This document shows, one piece after another, positions 5,965-7,767 of a stretch of DNA of 7,767 nucleotides. Each line of letters starts with the position of its first letter. Position 1 is the stretch's first letter. A model generated the notes under the pieces. It saw only the letters and a program-made list of their open reading frames with translations. It was not told the origin of the DNA and made no database searches. The DNA is from Promethearchaeota archaeon (lineage in GTDB: Archaea; Asgardarchaeota; Lokiarchaeia; Sigynarchaeales; SOKP01): positions 1-7,767 of the forward strand of contig JAEOUI010000196.1 of the NCBI GenBank assembly GCA_016839425.1, given 5' to 3'. A program made the position numbers and the translations under genes.

Positions 5965-5972
5965 TTTATAAA
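5965..5972. promoter_or_regulatory. symmetrical TATA box in the divergent intergenic region
   Basis: TTTATAAA is its own reverse complement and lies between the two divergent genes. For the HxlR gene it predicts a start near 5994-5997; for the methyltransferase-like gene near 5940-5943. Other AT boxes nearby (for example around 5922-5935) could serve the minus strand instead. Confidence 0.4.
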
Positions 5973-5997
5973 TCAAAAACTACAATTTATCTAAGTT

Positions 5998-6015
5998 AGT
6001 ATAAGTTCTTATACT
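5998..6015. promoter_or_regulatory. 18-bp palindrome, candidate operator of the HxlR regulator
   Basis: AGTATAAG-TT-CTTATACT is a perfect 8-bp inverted repeat with a 2-base centre. It begins right at the transcript start predicted from the TATA box at 5965-5972 and ends 36 bases before the preferred HxlR start codon. HxlR-type regulators bind as dimers to similar short palindromes (the YodB-type site has TACT/AGTA-type ends), so autorepression, perhaps with control of the divergent gene, is a reasonable inference. Confidence 0.5.
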
Positions 6016-6051
6016 CAAGAGAATGTAATTCAAATTTAAAGGATGGTAAAA

Positions 6052-6504
6052 ATGGTTTATCCAAAAGAGAGAAAAAAAGAAGAAATGAAAGATATGATTG
6101 AATTAATTCCACGGATGCAGGAAGCCGTACGAAGTGGGTTAAAAAAGCATTTTAAAGGTTTAGAAATTAACAACAAGTGGCAATTAAAAGGTGAGTTAGA
6201 AACATTACGAAAAGCAATAGAAATTCTTGATTCTAAGTATGTGTTAGATATAATATTTATCTTAAGTAGGGAGGGTGAAGTTTTATATTTTAATGAAATT
6301 AAATCGAATTTATCTTACATTAATGTTGGTACATTATCAAAAAGGCTGAAGGAATCAGAAAAAAATGGTATAATTGAACGGAAAATATATCCAAATGAAC
6401 GACCGATTCGAGTAAGTTATAACCTTACGAAAATGGGATATGGAATTTTTTATTTACTACTACCAATGTTAGTCTATATTACTTATTTTGATGAATTCAA
6501 TTGA
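6052..6504 (+). CDS. HxlR-family winged-helix transcriptional regulator
   Basis: The product (150 residues from this start) is a DNA-binding regulator. The HxlR domain spans about 57-141: EILDSKYVLDIIFILSREG (wing-helix entry, family L.GKW.l.Il..L), FNEIKSNLSYINVGTLSKRLKESEKNGIIER (helix-turn-helix), then RPIRVSYNLTKMGYGI (wing, matching p.rVeY.LT..G). Residues 1-50, charged and helical, are an extension that most HxlR proteins lack. I chose the ATG at 6052 because AAAGGA (6038-6043) sits 8 bases upstream. The ATG at 6043, three codons earlier, would overlap that site. The protein has no Cys, so the thiol-based sensing known from YodB or HypR is excluded. A palindrome upstream suggests autoregulation. 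It converges on the ACR3 gene and diverges from the methyltransferase-like gene. Confidence 0.8.
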   Translation: MVYPKERKKEEMKDMIELIPRMQEAVRSGLKKHFKGLEINNKWQLKGELETLRKAIEILDSKYVLDIIFILSREGEVLYFNEIKSNLSYINVGTLSKRLKESEKNGIIERKIYPNERPIRVSYNLTKMGYGIFYLLLPMLVYITYFDEFN

Positions 6505-6522
6505 TTTTTGATTATTAATTTT

Positions 6523-6530
6523 AAAAAAAA
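6523..6530 (-). terminator. oligo-T terminator after the ACR3 gene
   Basis: Eight T on the minus strand begin 4 bases past the TAA stop (6535-6537). On the plus strand five T (6505-6509) follow the HxlR stop directly. The 30-base gap therefore holds both gene ends. Confidence 0.5.
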
Positions 6531-6534
6531 GAAA

Positions 6535-7638
6535 TTATTTGTATTGAGTAATAGCCTTATTATATCCTTTCCAGAACTTTTTCTTTCCCAAATATCTCCC
6601 AAAATAAACCAAGGCAAGCATTATTGGGACTTCCCAAAATAAGCCCATAGTCGTGCCTAAGGCGGCAATGGAGCCAACACCTCGCATTGCTACGGCAACC
6701 GCAATTGCTATCTCAAAATGACTGGAGGAACCAATAATTACCGTGATGATGGCTTCTCGATATTCCAACTTTGCTGCTCGCGTAATCATTATGTTATACC
6801 CGACAACGATCGCAAATCCTATTAATAAAGGAATGGAAATAATTACCAATAGGTCTGGATTTTCTATCAAGCTTTTACCATTTAAGGTAAAAAGAATTAC
6901 GAGTGTCATCAATAAAGCAATAATTGCAATTTTTGAAACGAAAGGTCTATAGGTATCTTCAAACCACGACTCTCCTTTTGATTTTATGAGGTATTTCTTG
7001 CTTATCAATCCTAATGCTAGGGGTAATCCAATAAAAATCACGAGAGAAATCAGCAGTGAAAAAACATCGAGAGGTATTTTCTGCTCCAATGTAATGTTAG
7101 CAATAGAGACGAGAAGATAAACTACGGGAATATATAAGAAAATAATCGTGATGGTGTTCAAGCTCGTGTTTATCACGTTTTGTTCTTGATTACCTTTAGC
7201 CATCCAACCCCAAACAAGCACCATAGCGGTACAAGGACTGCTACTTAGCAGTATTACAGCAAGTATTAAGTCGGGATGCCCACTTAAGAAAATCACAGCC
7301 ACTCCGACACCCACTAATGGAGCTACTATCCAATTTGATACCATAGTCAAGATTATTGGCTTGGGATTTCTTCCCAGTTTCTTGACTTCGGAAGCTTGAA
7401 GGTTAAGCATCGCAGGATACATCATTAAGAACAAGCAAATACCTATAGGAATTGATATCTCTCCAATTGTCAAGGTATCAATTATATTACTTAATTGTGG
7501 AACGAATTGAGCAAGTAACAATCCAATTAAAATACAAATCGCAATCCAGACAGGTAGAAGCTTTTCAAATAAGCCAAGTTCGTGGCAATCATCTTGGTTA
7601 TACCGATCGCAGTTTTTTAAATCGTTTTTTTCGCTCAT
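6535..7638 (-). CDS. acr3: ACR3-type arsenite efflux carrier
   Basis: The 367-residue carrier should export arsenite, and perhaps antimonite, across the cell membrane using the proton-motive force. It has about ten membrane spans and the family landmarks: MMYPAMLNL (72-80), SSSPCTAMVLVWG (132-144) with the conserved Cys136 needed for metalloid transport in ACR3, GSSSHFEIAIAVAVA (303-317, usual form GASNNFELAIAVA, here with His for one Asn) and GLFWEVPIMLALV (332-344). Length is near normal. The N-terminal 24 residues are hydrophilic and hold Cys10 and Cys18, which might bind As(III); this is speculation. There is no clear Shine-Dalgarno before the ATG. No ArsR, arsenate reductase, ArsM or ArsA gene is in the window, so arsenic linkage rests on this gene alone. 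The HxlR gene lies tail to tail with it. Confidence 0.88.
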   Translation of the reverse strand: MSEKNDLKNCDRYNQDDCHELGLFEKLLPVWIAICILIGLLLAQFVPQLSNIIDTLTIGEISIPIGICLFLMMYPAMLNLQASEVKKLGRNPKPIILTMVSNWIVAPLVGVGVAVIFLSGHPDLILAVILLSSSPCTAMVLVWGWMAKGNQEQNVINTSLNTITIIFLYIPVVYLLVSIANITLEQKIPLDVFSLLISLVIFIGLPLALGLISKKYLIKSKGESWFEDTYRPFVSKIAIIALLMTLVILFTLNGKSLIENPDLLVIISIPLLIGFAIVVGYNIMITRAAKLEYREAIITVIIGSSSHFEIAIAVAVAMRGVGSIAALGTTMGLFWEVPIMLALVYFGRYLGKKKFWKGYNKAITQYK

Positions 7639-7680
7639 TTTTTTTCGGTTTAATGATTTTAATAATTACAAATTTATTAT

Positions 7681-7726
7681 TGGATTTAAATTCATCGATT
7701 TGGATTGAATTATTTCAAAATGGATA
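7681..7726. repeat. three TGGAT(T/A) repeats spaced exactly 20 bp upstream of ACR3
   Basis: TGGATT begins at 7681 and 7701, and TGGATA at 7721. The first two copies extend to TGGATTTAAATT and TGGATTGAATT. A spacing of 20 bp puts them on about the same face of the helix. They lie 43-88 bases upstream of the ACR3 start, beside the probable TATA box, so they could be regulator binding sites. Confidence 0.3.
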
Positions 7727-7727
7727 A

Positions 7728-7738
7728 ATATATATAAA
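7728..7738 (-). promoter_or_regulatory. possible TATA box of the ACR3 gene
   Basis: The minus strand reads TTTATATATAT, about 95 bases upstream of the ATG. This would give a transcript start near 7705-7710 and a leader of roughly 70 bases. The region to 7767 is almost pure A and T with several similar boxes, so the exact one cannot be fixed. Confidence 0.25.
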
Positions 7739-7767
7739 TCTAAATATATACAATATATAGAGAATTA

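Noticed and set aside
6043..6051. Upstream ATG (6043) as start of the HxlR gene
   Set aside because: It overlaps the best ribosome binding site (AAAGGA, 6038-6043), which is correctly spaced for the ATG at 6052.
7452..7727. Plus-strand open frame of 91 codons over the start of the ACR3 gene
   Set aside because: It overlaps the conserved N-terminal spans of ACR3 on the other strand and has no supporting signal.

Overview
The window is AT-rich throughout and reads as archaeal. Several TATA-type boxes (TTTATAAA or TTTATAAG) lie upstream of starts, one placed so that transcription would begin at or next to the start codon. Transcription stops look like oligo-T tracts rather than hairpins. Protein types include a short Hsp20, an ACR3 arsenite carrier, an HxlR regulator, a small isoprenylcysteine methyltransferase-like membrane protein and a Spo0M/arrestin-fold protein. 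Together with the very low GC this would fit an Asgard-type (Loki-like) archaeon, but that placement is inference; no taxonomic marker gene is present.

Layout, left to right. (1) A small heat-shock protein on + (60-389) converges on a radical SAM gene with a C-terminal cysteine cluster on - (443-1564). (2) The 600-base stretch 1565-2163 holds what looks like a decayed start of a DtxR-family metal regulator (1636-1785), an intact 59-codon reading frame with a good ribosome binding site (1796-1975), and the decayed 3' end of the next gene. (3) An arrestin-like protein on - (2164-2529) is cut by a TAG. The same frame continues for another 50 codons of arrestin-like sequence interrupted by two more stops, so it is probably a recent pseudogene. 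(4) A multi-spanning membrane protein of unknown function on - (2638-3513). (5) A flavin disulfide reductase of the dihydrolipoamide dehydrogenase type on - (3678-5192), ending in a natural run of six histidines. (6) A membrane methyltransferase-like gene on - (5288-5899) is divergent from an HxlR-type regulator on + (6052-6504). The 150-base gap between them holds a TATA box and a perfect 18-bp palindrome. (7) An ACR3-type arsenite efflux carrier on - (6535-7638) converges on the regulator.

Most genes appear to be single transcription units with their own promoters and terminators; there is no long operon. The right half has a loose redox and metalloid-stress theme: arsenite export, a thiol-redox flavoenzyme with a metal-binding tail, and a regulator beside a membrane enzyme. 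No ArsR repressor, arsenate reductase, lipoyl-complex gene or Mer gene is visible. No tRNA, rRNA, CRISPR array, insertion sequence or transposase was seen.
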